From Agromyces sp. H17E-10 (GTDB lineage Bacteria; Actinomycetota; Actinomycetes; Actinomycetales; Microbacteriaceae): a stretch of 64,000 nt of DNA. A model generated the notes under the pieces. That model made no database searches and was not told the DNA's origin. It saw only the letters and a program-made list of their open reading frames with translations. Numbering within the stretch: the first letter of the stretch is position 1; every line of letters starts with the position of its first letter. Shown piece by piece: positions 56,770 to 64,000 of the stretch. Location of the stretch: the NCBI RefSeq assembly GCF_022919715.1, contig NZ_CP095042.1, positions 2,914,001 through 2,978,000 on the forward strand. The letters run 5' to 3'. Position numbers and translations under genes: made by a program.

Positions 56770-56783
56770 AACGCGCCTAGACT
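56755..56783 (+). promoter_or_regulatory. groES promoter
   Basis: TTGCAC (56755-56760), 17-base spacer, TAGACT (56778-56783). Flanked and overlapped by two HrcA sites. Confidence 0.75.
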
Positions 56784-56787
56784 CGCT

Positions 56788-56814
56788 TTAGCACTCTCGC
56801 TCTGAGGCTGCTAA
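56788..56814 (+). promoter_or_regulatory. CIRCE-like operator 2 upstream of groES
   Basis: TTAGCACTC, 9 bases, GGCTGCTAA. The left arm is a perfect CIRCE half; the right differs from GAGTGCTAA at two positions. It covers the likely transcription start. Confidence 0.75.
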
Positions 56815-56859
56815 CCAGTCTTCGTCAAAAGACGCATCCGTCTAGAAAAGGGGTCAACC

Positions 56860-57156
56860 GTGTCGGTTTCCATCAAGCCGCTCGAGGATCGCATCGTCAT
56901 CAAGCAGGTCGAGGCCGAGCAGACCACGGCGTCGGGTCTCGTCATCCCCGACACCGCGAAGGAGAAGCCGCAGGAGGGCGAGGTCGTCGCCGTCGGCCCC
57001 GGTCGCATCGACGACAACGGCAACCGCGTCCCGCTCGACGTCGCCGTCGGCGACAAGGTCATCTACTCGAAGTACGGCGGCACCGAGGTCAAGTTCGGCG
57101 GCGAGGACTTCCTCGTGCTGTCGGCCCGCGACGTGCTCGCGGTCGTCGTTCGCTGA
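56860..57156 (+). CDS. groES: Co-chaperonin GroES (10 kDa)
   Basis: Lid of the GroEL folding chamber, 98 residues. [27 protein letters not shown] contains the mobile loop; [20 protein letters not shown] and the [10 protein letters not shown] end are typical. GTG start with AAAGGGG upstream. No groEL follows: a terminator ends the gene, so it is monocistronic here. Control by HrcA is indicated by two CIRCE sites. Confidence 0.97.
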   Translation: MSVSIKPLEDRIVIKQVEAEQTTASGLVIPDTAKEKPQEGEVVAVGPGRIDDNGNRVPLDVAVGDKVIYSKYGGTEVKFGGEDFLVLSARDVLAVVVR

Positions 57157-57176
57157 GCGACCCGACATCCGTGCTG

Positions 57177-57206
57177 ACGGCCCGGAGGCTTCGGCCTCCG
57201 GGCCGT
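57177..57206 (+). terminator. groES terminator
   Basis: Perfect 13-pair stem (57177-57189 with 57194-57206) closed by a TTCG tetraloop. Confidence 0.92.
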
Positions 57207-57296
57207 TCGTCGTCTCCGGGGTGGCGCTGTCGTCATGGCGGGCCGACCGCGTGGCATCCTCGGTCGAATCGATTCAGCCGGATCATCCGGCGGGCG

Positions 57297-57302
57297 TAGG
57301 CT
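57297..57302 (+). promoter_or_regulatory. -10 box of the rarD-like gene
   Basis: TAGGCT ends 6 bases before the GTG at 57309; leaderless. Confidence 0.55.
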
Positions 57303-57308
57303 GTATCG

Positions 57309-58247
57309 GTGAATTCCCGCTCAGCGCCCGCCGGTCACGGCGCGATCAGCCGACCGGGTCTCGGCTACGCGATCTCCGCGTACCTGCTCTGGGGCGTGCT
57401 GCCCATCTACTTCATCGCGCTGCAGCCGACCGGCTCGGTCGAGATCGTCGCCTGGCGCATCCTGCTCTCGCTCGTCTTCTGCGCCCTGCTCATCACCGTG
57501 ACCCGGGGGTGGGCGAGGTTCGTCGCGCTCCTGCGCGACCGCCGCGTGCTCTTCACGATGGCCGCCGCCGGCGCGCTCATCTTCGTCAACTGGGAGACGT
57601 ACGTCTACGCGGCCGTGAACGAGCAGGTCGTCGAGGCATCCCTCGGCTACTTCATCAACCCGATCGTGACGATCTTCCTCGGCGTGCTCATCCTGCGGGA
57701 GCGCCTCAACCCGACCCAGTGGGTCGCGGTCGGCATCTCGATGGTCGCCGTCATCGTGCTCGCGGTCGGCCACGGGCAGTTCCCGTGGATCGCGCTGCTG
57801 CTCGCCTTCTCGTTCGGGTTCTACGGACTCATCAAGAAGCGGGTCGGCCCGCGGGTCGACGCCGTCTCGGGGCTCACGCTCGAGACGCTGTGGCTCGCGC
57901 CGGTCGCCGGCGTTCAGCTGTGGTGGATCGCGGCCACCGAGGGGCTCACGATGGGCGCCTACGGTGCGTGGCACGCGGTGCTGCTCTCGCTCGCGGGCGT
58001 CGTCACCGCGGTGCCGCTGCTGCTGTTCGCGGCGGCGTCGAGACGGCTGCCGCTCATCTACATGGGGTTCATCCAGTACTTCGCGCCGTTCATCCAGTTC
58101 ATCGTGGGCGTCGCGGTGCTCGGCGAGCCGATGCCGCCCGAGCGCTGGATCGGCTTCGGTCTCGTCTGGGTGGCGCTCGCCGTGCTCACCTTCGACCTCG
58201 TGCGCAGTGCCCGGTCGGCCAGGCGGGTGTTCGCCGAGCCCGTGTGA
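57309..58247 (+). CDS. rarD: EamA/RarD-type permease
   Basis: 312 residues, ten membrane segments. LGYAISAYLLWGVLPIYFIAL, WRILLSLVF, FVNWETYVYAAVNEQVVEASLGYFINP and YMGFIQYFAPFIQF are RarD-subfamily stretches. Transported compound not known (the family was named after chloramphenicol-sensitivity loci). GTG start, leaderless. Monocistronic between groES and livJ. Confidence 0.9.
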   Translation: MNSRSAPAGHGAISRPGLGYAISAYLLWGVLPIYFIALQPTGSVEIVAWRILLSLVFCALLITVTRGWARFVALLRDRRVLFTMAAAGALIFVNWETYVYAAVNEQVVEASLGYFINPIVTIFLGVLILRERLNPTQWVAVGISMVAVIVLAVGHGQFPWIALLLAFSFGFYGLIKKRVGPRVDAVSGLTLETLWLAPVAGVQLWWIAATEGLTMGAYGAWHAVLLSLAGVVTAVPLLLFAAASRRLPLIYMGFIQYFAPFIQFIVGVAVLGEPMPPERWIGFGLVWVALAVLTFDLVRSARSARRVFAEPV

Positions 58248-58340
58248 GCCGCGTCCGGCACCACGCCGCTGCGGCGGAATCCGCACCAGATGACGCCGTG
58301 TGACGCGGATTTCGTGCGTCCGACGCCCGAAAGGTGTCGA

Positions 58341-58370
58341 CCCGGTAACGATCCGGCCGGTGTTACCGGG
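58341..58370 (+). promoter_or_regulatory. Inverted repeat upstream of livJ
   Basis: Perfect 9-base arms CCCGGTAAC (58341-58349) and GTTACCGGG (58362-58370), 12 bases apart, 16 bases before the predicted -35. It could be a regulator binding site. Confidence 0.5.
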
Positions 58371-58386
58371 TTGTGACCGCGGTGAC

Positions 58387-58416
58387 TTGTCTCGGCGGGA
58401 CACCCCGGCATACTGT
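58387..58416 (+). promoter_or_regulatory. Predicted livJ promoter
   Basis: TTGTCT (58387-58392), 18-base spacer, TACTGT (58411-58416). Leader of about 57 bases to the ATG. Confidence 0.5.
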
Positions 58417-58479
58417 CGATCAACGGCGTCGTTACGGCGCTTGATCGTTTCAGCAATTCCTTCAGTCCCAAGGAGCAAC

Positions 58480-59778
58480 ATGAGCGTCTTCGCGAAGGCT
58501 TCGGCCAAGCGTTCTGCGCGCGCTGCCTGGACGGGTCTCGCCATCGTCGGCGTCAGCACCCTCCTGCTCACCGCGTGCACTTCAGGCGGCACCCCGTCGT
58601 CGACCGAGAGCGAGAAGCCCGCCGATTCCGGCGACGCCCTGCAGGTGGAGGCGGGCGACCGCGACCTCACGCTGAAGGTCGGCCAGATCGCGCCGCAGTC
58701 CGGCACCCTCGCGGTGCTCGGCCCGCCCCAGATCGCCGCCGCGCAGCTCGCGGTGAACGACATCAACGCCGCCGACCTCGGCATCAACGTCGAGCTGACC
58801 CTCCGCGACGAGGGCGACAGCACGGTCGATGTCGCGACCGGTTCGGTCACCGACCTGCTCTCGCAGGACGTCGCGGCCATCTCGGGTGCTGCGGCCTCGG
58901 CGACGACCCGCAACATCTACGAGCAGGTCACGAGCGCCGGCGTCGTGCTCATGTCGCCGTCGAACACGGGTCTCGACCTGTCGTCGATCAACGACAACGG
59001 GCTGTACTTCCGCACCGCGCCGTCCGACCTCCTCCAGGGCGAGGTGCTCGGCAACCTGGTCGCCGAAGACGGCAACTCGACGCTCGGCATCATCTACCAG
59101 AACGACGCCTACGGCACCGGCTTCGCCGACGCCACGAAGAAGGCGTTCGAGGGTGCCGGCGGCGAGGTCGTGGCCGAGTCGTCGTTCAACACGGGCGACA
59201 CGAACTTCTCGACCCAGATCGGCGACGTGACGGCTCAGAACCCCGACGCGATCGTGATCATCTCGTTCGACGAGGCGAAGGTCATCATCCCCGACCTGGT
59301 CGGCAGCGGTTTCCCCGGTGACAAGATCTACCTCACCGACGGCAACCGTCTCGACTACAGCAAGGACTTCGCCCCCGGCCTCATCAAGGGTGCCAAGGCG
59401 ACGACCCCGGGTCTCGACCTCGCGTCGCTCGGTGACTTCACCGACCGCCTGAAGGAGATCGACCCCAGTCTGACCGACTTCACCTACGCGGCCGAGTCGT
59501 ACGACAACATCGTGCTGTTCGCGCTCGCGGCCTACGCGGCCAACAAGACCGACGGCCAGTCGATCGCCGACTACCTCACGCAGATCTCCGGCTCGACCGG
59601 CGACGGCGAGAAGGTGACCGACTTCGCCGACGGTGCGAAGGCGCTCGCCGAGGGCAAGCAGATCGACTACGACGGCCTGTCGGGCCCCATCTCGTTCGAT
59701 GAGAACGGCGACCCGCAGGGTGCCACGATCGGCATCTACGAGTACAACGACCAGAACGTGTCGGAGCGCATCAACTGA
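58480..59778 (+). CDS. livJ: Branched-chain amino-acid type ABC transporter substrate-binding lipoprotein
   Basis: 432 residues. Start at ATG 58480 behind AAGGAG. Signal sequence ends at a lipobox LLTAC, with C33 as the lipidated residue. Then a Ser/Asp linker and a type I periplasmic-binding fold of the LivJ family (LKVGQIAPQSGTLAVLGPP, RNIYEQVTSAGVVLMSPSNTG, IYQNDAYGTGFADATKKAF). Ligand is probably a branched-chain amino acid or related compound; the family also binds urea and amides. It faces the livFGMH operon convergently and has its own promoter, which fits the excess of binding protein over permease. Confidence 0.92.
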   Translation: MSVFAKASAKRSARAAWTGLAIVGVSTLLLTACTSGGTPSSTESEKPADSGDALQVEAGDRDLTLKVGQIAPQSGTLAVLGPPQIAAAQLAVNDINAADLGINVELTLRDEGDSTVDVATGSVTDLLSQDVAAISGAAASATTRNIYEQVTSAGVVLMSPSNTGLDLSSINDNGLYFRTAPSDLLQGEVLGNLVAEDGNSTLGIIYQNDAYGTGFADATKKAFEGAGGEVVAESSFNTGDTNFSTQIGDVTAQNPDAIVIISFDEAKVIIPDLVGSGFPGDKIYLTDGNRLDYSKDFAPGLIKGAKATTPGLDLASLGDFTDRLKEIDPSLTDFTYAAESYDNIVLFALAAYAANKTDGQSIADYLTQISGSTGDGEKVTDFADGAKALAEGKQIDYDGLSGPISFDENGDPQGATIGIYEYNDQNVSERIN

Positions 59779-59795
59779 CGCTCTGAGACTCGAAC

Positions 59796-59829
59796 CGAAC
59801 GGCCCCGGCGCTCGCGCCGGGGCCGTTCG
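59796..59829 (+). terminator. livJ terminator
   Basis: Fifteen-pair GC stem (59796-59810 with 59815-59829), 4-base loop. Confidence 0.88.
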
Positions 59830-60077
59830 CGCGTGTGAGGGGCGTTCGCGGGGGTGGTGGGGTGTGCGCTTGCGCGGGGGCGTCGTCGTTGCGCAGTGGG
59901 CCGCTCACGCCGTCTGGAGGCGCCGCGGTCATCGAACGGGCAGAGATCGTCCGGGATGCTCCAATCCTGGACGATCTTTGCCCACTCGATCGTGGCACGG
60001 GTGGTGCGGCTGGTGCGGGTGGTGAGTAGGTGGAGGGTGACGGCCACAGGACGTGGCGCGCACGACCCCGAGAACGC
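59830..60077 (+). other. Gene-poor gap between livJ and livF
   Basis: About 250 bases between two terminators of convergent genes. It contains a 60-base palindrome (59931-59990) and GT-rich sequence, and short frames on both strands that have no family features. Confidence 0.6.
59931..59990. repeat. 60-base imperfect palindrome
   Basis: Arms of 27 bases (59931-59957 and 59964-59990) around a 6-base centre differ only by four G/A or C/T changes. Because the arms mirror each other, both strands read similar peptides. Not a normal terminator shape; possibly a REP- or MITE-type remnant or a small-RNA hairpin. Confidence 0.6.
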
Positions 60078-60111
60078 AGAACGGGCGGATGCCGCAGCAT
60101 CCGCCCGTTCT
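60078..60111 (-). terminator. livHMGF operon terminator
   Basis: Fifteen-pair stem (60078-60092 with 60097-60111), 4-base loop, 26 bases past the livF stop on the minus strand. Confidence 0.88.
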
Positions 60112-60137
60112 CAGCGTTCAGGCGTTCGCTGCCCGGG

Positions 60138-60908
60138 TCAGTCGTCCTGGCCGAGCGTGCCGAGGTAGAGGCCGATCACCTTCGGGTCGTTGAGCAGTTC
60201 GCGTCCGGTGCCCGTGTAGGCGTCGCGGCCCTGGTCGAGCACGTACCCGCGGTCGCAGATCTGCAGGCAGCGGCGCGCGTTCTGCTCGACCATGATGGTC
60301 GTCACCCCGGCCTTGTTGATCTCCTTGACGCGCAGGAACGCCTCGTCCTGGCGGACGGGCGAGAGGCCGGCGCTCGGCTCGTCGAGCAGCAGCACGTGCG
60401 GCCCCATCATGAGCGCACGCGACATCGCGACCATCTGCCGTTCACCGCCCGAGAGCGACCCGGCGCGCTGGCCGAGCCGCTTGCCGAGCTCGGGGAAGAT
60501 CGCCGTGACGAACTCGAGCCGTTCGGCGAGGCCCTTGGGCCGCAGGTAGATGCCCATCTCGAGGTTCTCGCGGATCGTGAGCGACGGGAACACGTTGTTC
60601 GTCTGCGGCACGAAGCCGACGCCCTTGCCGACGAGCTTGTTCGCCTTGAGGTTCGTGATCTCCTCGCCGTTCAGGAAGATGCCGCCCTCGCGCACCTTCA
60701 CGAGACCGAAGATCGACTTCAGGAGCGTCGACTTGCCGGCGCCGTTCGGGCCGATGATGCCGATCAGCTCGCCGGGCGCCGCGGTCAGCGAGCACCCGTT
60801 GAGGATGTTCACACCGGGCAGGTACCCGGCGGTGATCGAGCGCACCTCGACGACGACGTCGCCCGCGGGCGGCTGCACGGCGGCGGGTGCGGGGCTACTG
60901 TTCGTCAT
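60138..60908 (-). CDS. livF: Branched-chain amino-acid type ABC transporter ATP-binding protein LivF
   Basis: 256 residues. Walker A GPNGAGKST (K59), signature LSGGERQ, Walker B LLLDEP. The family stretch FVPQTNNVFPSLTIRENLEMG is present. It overlaps the end of livG by 14 bases, indicating translational coupling. Last gene of the minus-strand operon. Confidence 0.95.
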   Translation of the reverse strand: MTNSSPAPAAVQPPAGDVVVEVRSITAGYLPGVNILNGCSLTAAPGELIGIIGPNGAGKSTLLKSIFGLVKVREGGIFLNGEEITNLKANKLVGKGVGFVPQTNNVFPSLTIRENLEMGIYLRPKGLAERLEFVTAIFPELGKRLGQRAGSLSGGERQMVAMSRALMMGPHVLLLDEPSAGLSPVRQDEAFLRVKEINKAGVTTIMVEQNARRCLQICDRGYVLDQGRDAYTGTGRELLNDPKVIGLYLGTLGQDD

Positions 60909-61809
60909 CGATGAGCTCCTTCAGCGCTTCGACGTGTCCGGTGTCGGCGGCGCCGAGATCCTGGTCGTGGTGCTGGCCGAGGTAGGCGTCGATCACGGCC
61001 TGGTCCTGCATGACCGAGTGCGGGTCGCCCTCGGCGACGACCTTGCCCTCGGCCATCACGATCACCCAGTCGGCGATGTGGCGCACCATGTGCATGTCGT
61101 GCTCGACGAAGAGCACCGTCATGCCCTGGGTCTTCAGGTCGAGGATGTGGTCGAGCAGCGACTGGGTGAGCGCCGGGTTGACGCCTGCCATGGGCTCGTC
61201 GAGCATGACGAGCGTCGGGTCGCTCATGAGCGCCCTCGCCATCTCGAGGAGCTTGCGCTGGCCGCCCGACAGGCTCGCCGCGTAGTCGTCCTTCTTCGCG
61301 TCGAGCTTGAACCGGCCGAGGAGTTCGAGGGCCTTCGCCTCGATCTCGTCGTCCTGCTTGCGCCAGAGGAACGGCAGCATGGCCCGGAACAGGTTCTCGC
61401 CGCGCTGCCCCGTCGCCCCGAGCTTCATGTTGTCCATGACGGTCAGGAGCCCGAGGGCCTTCGTGAGCTGGAACGTGCGGATGAGACCCATCCGCGCGAC
61501 CTTGAACGCGGGCACGTGCGCGAGAGAGGTGCCGTCGAAGCTCCAGTTGCCGGTGTCGGGCTTGTCGAACCCGGTCAGCAGGTTGAAGAACGTGGTCTTG
61601 CCGGCACCGTTGGGCCCGATGAGGGCCGTGATCGCGCCGCGCGGGATCTCGACGTGGGCGACGTCGACCGCGGTGAGGCCGCCGAACGTGCGCTTGACGC
61701 CGTCGGCGATGAGGATCGGATCGGTCTTCTTGCAACCCGGCTCGGCGTCGCCGACGTGCAGGCCGACGCTCTTGACGGGCTTCTTCGTGGGAGCGGCGTC
61801 ACTTGACAA
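60895..61809 (-). CDS. livG: Branched-chain amino-acid type ABC transporter ATP-binding protein LivG
   Basis: 304 residues from a TTG at 61809, which has AAGGAG 7-11 bases upstream within the livM end; no ATG lies near the family start. An extra N-terminal stretch of about 35 residues (SDAAPTKKPVKSVGLHVGD) precedes the core. Walker A GPNGAGKTT, LSGGQRK, VMLDEP, and the LivG-specific IRTFQLTKALGLLTVMDNM. Overlaps livM and livF. Confidence 0.93.
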   Translation of the reverse strand: MSSDAAPTKKPVKSVGLHVGDAEPGCKKTDPILIADGVKRTFGGLTAVDVAHVEIPRGAITALIGPNGAGKTTFFNLLTGFDKPDTGNWSFDGTSLAHVPAFKVARMGLIRTFQLTKALGLLTVMDNMKLGATGQRGENLFRAMLPFLWRKQDDEIEAKALELLGRFKLDAKKDDYAASLSGGQRKLLEMARALMSDPTLVMLDEPMAGVNPALTQSLLDHILDLKTQGMTVLFVEHDMHMVRHIADWVIVMAEGKVVAEGDPHSVMQDQAVIDAYLGQHHDQDLGAADTGHVEALKELIDDEQ

Positions 61810-62782
61810 AGGACATCTCCTTCTTGTTTCCGAGCATGCCCTGTGGTCTGAACACGACCATGAGCATGATCGCCACGCCGACGAGGATGAACCGCAGCTG
61901 GCCCGACTGCACCTCGGAGATGGGCAGCCAGCCGGCCTCGACGGCTCGGGCGACGAATCCCGAGAAGAACGACAGCGCGACCCAGAAGACGATCGAGCCG
62001 AGCACCGGGCCGAAGACCGTCGCGGCACCGCCGAGCAGCAGGATCGCCCACGTGAAGAAGGTGAGCGACGTCGCGTAGTTCGCCGGCACCACGGCGCGGG
62101 GCAGGATGAAGATCATGCCCGCGAACGTGCCGAGCACGCCGCCGAGGATGAGGCTCTGCATCTTGTAGGCGTAGACGTTCTTGCCGAGCGAGCGCACGGC
62201 GTCCTCGTCCTCGCGGATGCCCTTGAGCACGCGGCCCCAGGGGCTGCGCATGAGCATCCAGACGAGCACGCACGCGATCGCGACGATCACCCAGGCGACG
62301 AGGATGCTCCACCAGTCGTTGGCGCTGAACACCCAGGGCCCGAAACCGGCGGTGCCGGAGAAGTGGAACGGGTTGAGCGCCCGGAATCCGTCTTTGTACT
62401 CGCTCAGGCCGTTCGCGGAGCCCGTGACGTCGCGGAACGTGTTGGTCGTGAACAGCAGTCGCAGGATCTCGGCCGCCGCGATCGTCACGATGGCGAGGTA
62501 GTCGGCGCGCAGCCGCAGCGTCGGGATGCCGAGGATGAGCGCGAAGACGACGGATGCGCCGACGCCGACGAGCACGGACGCCCACACGGGGAACCCGAAC
62601 GTCAGGGTCGAGATCGCATAGCCGTAGGCGCCGAGCGCCATGAATCCGGCCTGGCCGAAGTTCAGGAGGCCGGTGTAGCCGAAGTGCACCGCGAGGCCGA
62701 GGGCCGCGAGCGCGTAGGCGGCGGTGGTCGGGCTCAGCACCTCGACGGCCGCGTTCGAGAAGATTGCTCCCCAATCGATCAT
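61799..62782 (-). CDS. livM: Branched-chain amino-acid type ABC transporter permease LivM
   Basis: 327 residues with about nine membrane segments. The LivM stretch GYTGLLNFGQAGFMALGAYGYA and the coupling-helix region SPWGRVLKGIREDEDAVRSLGKNVYAYK are seen. Ten bases after livH. It overlaps the livG start by 11 bases. Confidence 0.95.
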   Translation of the reverse strand: MIDWGAIFSNAAVEVLSPTTAAYALAALGLAVHFGYTGLLNFGQAGFMALGAYGYAISTLTFGFPVWASVLVGVGASVVFALILGIPTLRLRADYLAIVTIAAAEILRLLFTTNTFRDVTGSANGLSEYKDGFRALNPFHFSGTAGFGPWVFSANDWWSILVAWVIVAIACVLVWMLMRSPWGRVLKGIREDEDAVRSLGKNVYAYKMQSLILGGVLGTFAGMIFILPRAVVPANYATSLTFFTWAILLLGGAATVFGPVLGSIVFWVALSFFSGFVARAVEAGWLPISEVQSGQLRFILVGVAIMLMVVFRPQGMLGNKKEMSFVK

Positions 62783-62792
62783 TTCGGTCCTC

Positions 62793-64000
62793 CTAGCCGA
62801 TCCGCTCTCGGCGACCGAGGATGCCCTGCGGACGCAGCAGCAGCACGAGGATCAGGATCACCAGTGCCGCGACGAACTTCATGTCCGCCGGAATCCAGAG
62901 CGTCGAGAGCTCGACGAACAGTCCGACGATGAGCGAGCCGATGAGGGCTCCGAATGCGGTGCCGAGACCGCCGAGGGTGACGGCGGCGAACACGAGCAGC
63001 AGGATCTGGAAGCCCATGTCCCAGCTCGCCCCGGGGCGGTAGTACGCCCAGAGGATGCCGCTGAGGCCCGCGAGCGCGGCGCCCAGCACCCACACGATGC
63101 GGATCGTGCGGTCGACGTCGATGCCGCTCGCGGAGGCGAGGCTCGGGTTGTCGGACACCGCGCGGGTCGCCTTGCCGATGCGGGTGCGCAGCAGGAAGAA
63201 CGCGACCGCGAGGAGGACCACGATGCTGATGCCCATGCTCGCGACGTCGACCCACGACAGCGACAGCGGTCCGAGGTGGAACTCGGCGGGCGCTGCGCCG
63301 GGCAGCTGCCGAGTGCGGCCGCCGTAGAAGAACTGGTAGGTGTACCGCATCGCGAGGGCGAGGCCGATGCTCACGATCATGAGTTGGATGACGCCGACGC
63401 CTCGACGCCGCAACGGCTTCCACAGTGCCGCGTCGAGCGTCCAGCCGAGACCCGCGCTCAGGAGGATCGCGATGAGGATCGCGATCGCGATCGGCAGGCC
63501 GAGGATGTTCGCGAACGTCAGCGTCATGAGCGCGCCGAACGTGATCATCTCGGAGTGCGCGAAGTTGCTGAGGCCCGTGGTGCCGTAGATGAGCGAGAGG
63601 CCGATCGCCGCGAGTGCGAGCAGCAGGCCGAAGTTCAGGCCGTTCACGACGCGGTTGACGAGCTGGTCGAAGAACGACACGGTCACCCGCGTGCCCTCGC
63701 CGAGGAAGAAGTTCACCGACTTGTTGTTCGTCAGCCCGAACTCCGCCGTGCGGGGGTTCTCGCCCTTCGAGACGACGACGCCCTTCGGCAGGGTGTCCTC
63801 GTGCAGCTCGATCTTGTACTCGGTCTTCTCGGGCACGCCGAGCGTCCACTTGCCGTCGGCGTCGGTCTCGGTGTCGGCGGTGAATCCGCCGCCCTCGACC
63901 GTGATCTTCACGCCTTCGAGTGGTTCGTCGTTGTACTGCACATTGCCCGAGAAGTGGTACTCGTACTCGTCGGAAGCCGAGGCCGCACTCCCATCCTCCG
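62793..64000 (-). CDS. livH: LivH-type ABC permease with N-terminal extracellular domain (5' end outside window)
   Basis: The frame continues past base 64000, so the start lies outside; a GTG at 63941 is internal. In coding order: an acidic Ser/Glu-rich stretch (EDGSAASASDEYEYHFSG), a beta-rich domain of about 75 residues like carboxypeptidase-regulatory or SdrD-B folds (EPLEGVKITVEGGGFTADTE, TDADGKWTLGVP, EYKIEL), then the permease: GLLLALAAIGLSLIYGTTGLSNFAHSEMITFGA, about eight membrane segments and the end RPQGILGR. A signal peptide is expected upstream. LivH proteins are normally just the permease part (about 290 residues). Confidence 0.9.
   Translation of the reverse strand, partial: EDGSAASASDEYEYHFSGNVQYNDEPLEGVKITVEGGGFTADTETDADGKWTLGVPEKTEYKIELHEDTLPKGVVVSKGENPRTAEFGLTNNKSVNFFLGEGTRVTVSFFDQLVNRVVNGLNFGLLLALAAIGLSLIYGTTGLSNFAHSEMITFGALMTLTFANILGLPIAIAILIAILLSAGLGWTLDAALWKPLRRRGVGVIQLMIVSIGLALAMRYTYQFFYGGRTRQLPGAAPAEFHLGPLSLSWVDVASMGISIVVLLAVAFFLLRTRIGKATRAVSDNPSLASASGIDVDRTIRIVWVLGAALAGLSGILWAYYRPGASWDMGFQILLLVFAAVTLGGLGTAFGALIGSLIVGLFVELSTLWIPADMKFVAALVILILVLLLRPQGILGRRERIG

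Noticed and set aside
59736..60047. Small minus-strand frame between livJ and livF, with a similar peptide on the plus strand
   Set aside because: The similarity of the two peptides comes from the 60-base palindrome; there is no ribosome binding site and the frame runs through the livJ terminator.

Overview
This window is a high-GC chromosomal segment of an actinobacterium. The G/C-ending codons, TTG/GTG starts, C-x2-C type L36, tRNA-t6A genes next to alr and acpS, and many leaderless genes with a lone TANNNT -10 box fit Actinomycetota. The rpoB N-terminus and the REP-like intergenic repeats most resemble Microbacteriaceae (Agromyces/Microbacterium type). The family assignment is inference from remembered sequences, not a database result.

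Layout. 1-675: end of a cell-wall-anchored surface protein (proline/threonine repeat stalk, LADTG sorting signal). 951-8380: rpoB-rpoC, with a promoter upstream and a strong terminator behind. 8539-18085: an accessory block built around a compact type VII secretion-like locus. It holds an RDD-FHA membrane protein, a 1494-residue FHA-FtsK/SpoIIIE ATPase with three P-loops that resembles EssC, and a small WXG100-like protein lacking the W-x-G turn. Four unrecognised genes flank it. 18313-22682: str operon (rpsL, rpsG, fusA, tuf). 22756-24440: an acyltransferase-3 without SGNH domain and a convergent OsmC-family gene. 24978-37596: the S10 and spc operons (rpsJ to rplO, without rpsN/S14), secY, adk, map. 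37657-39351: a PTS enzyme I. 39547-42674: infA, rpmJ, rpsM, rpsK, rpoA, rplQ. 42818-46294: truA, rplM, rpsI, glmM. 46358-47314: coaA on the minus strand. 47399-53597: glmS, acpS, alr, tsaE, tsaB, rimI, tsaD. 53734-55425: three tandem Pro-rich DUF4190-type membrane proteins. 55488-56687 (minus): THUMP-like methyltransferase. 56860-57156: groES behind two CIRCE operators. 57309-58247: RarD-type permease. 58480-64000: a branched-chain amino-acid type ABC system, with livJ on plus and livF-livG-livM-livH on minus. livH runs off the window and carries an N-terminal extracellular domain.

How it works together. Most of the window is the transcription/translation core: RNA polymerase beta, beta', alpha; about 27 ribosomal proteins; EF-G, EF-Tu, IF-1; SecY, Adk and Map; plus cell-wall precursor supply (glmM, glmS, alr), CoA/ACP activation (coaA, acpS) and t6A tRNA modification (tsaE/B/D with rimI). 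Genes within operons are tightly packed, with TAATG, ATGA and GTGA overlaps. The accessory interest lies in the reduced type VII locus, the domain-fused LivH, the long low-complexity ribosomal-protein tails, dispersed imperfect palindromes placed upstream of ribosomal operons, and several long stem-loops in intergenic regions. No tRNA or rRNA genes, insertion sequences, prophage genes or CRISPR arrays were seen.
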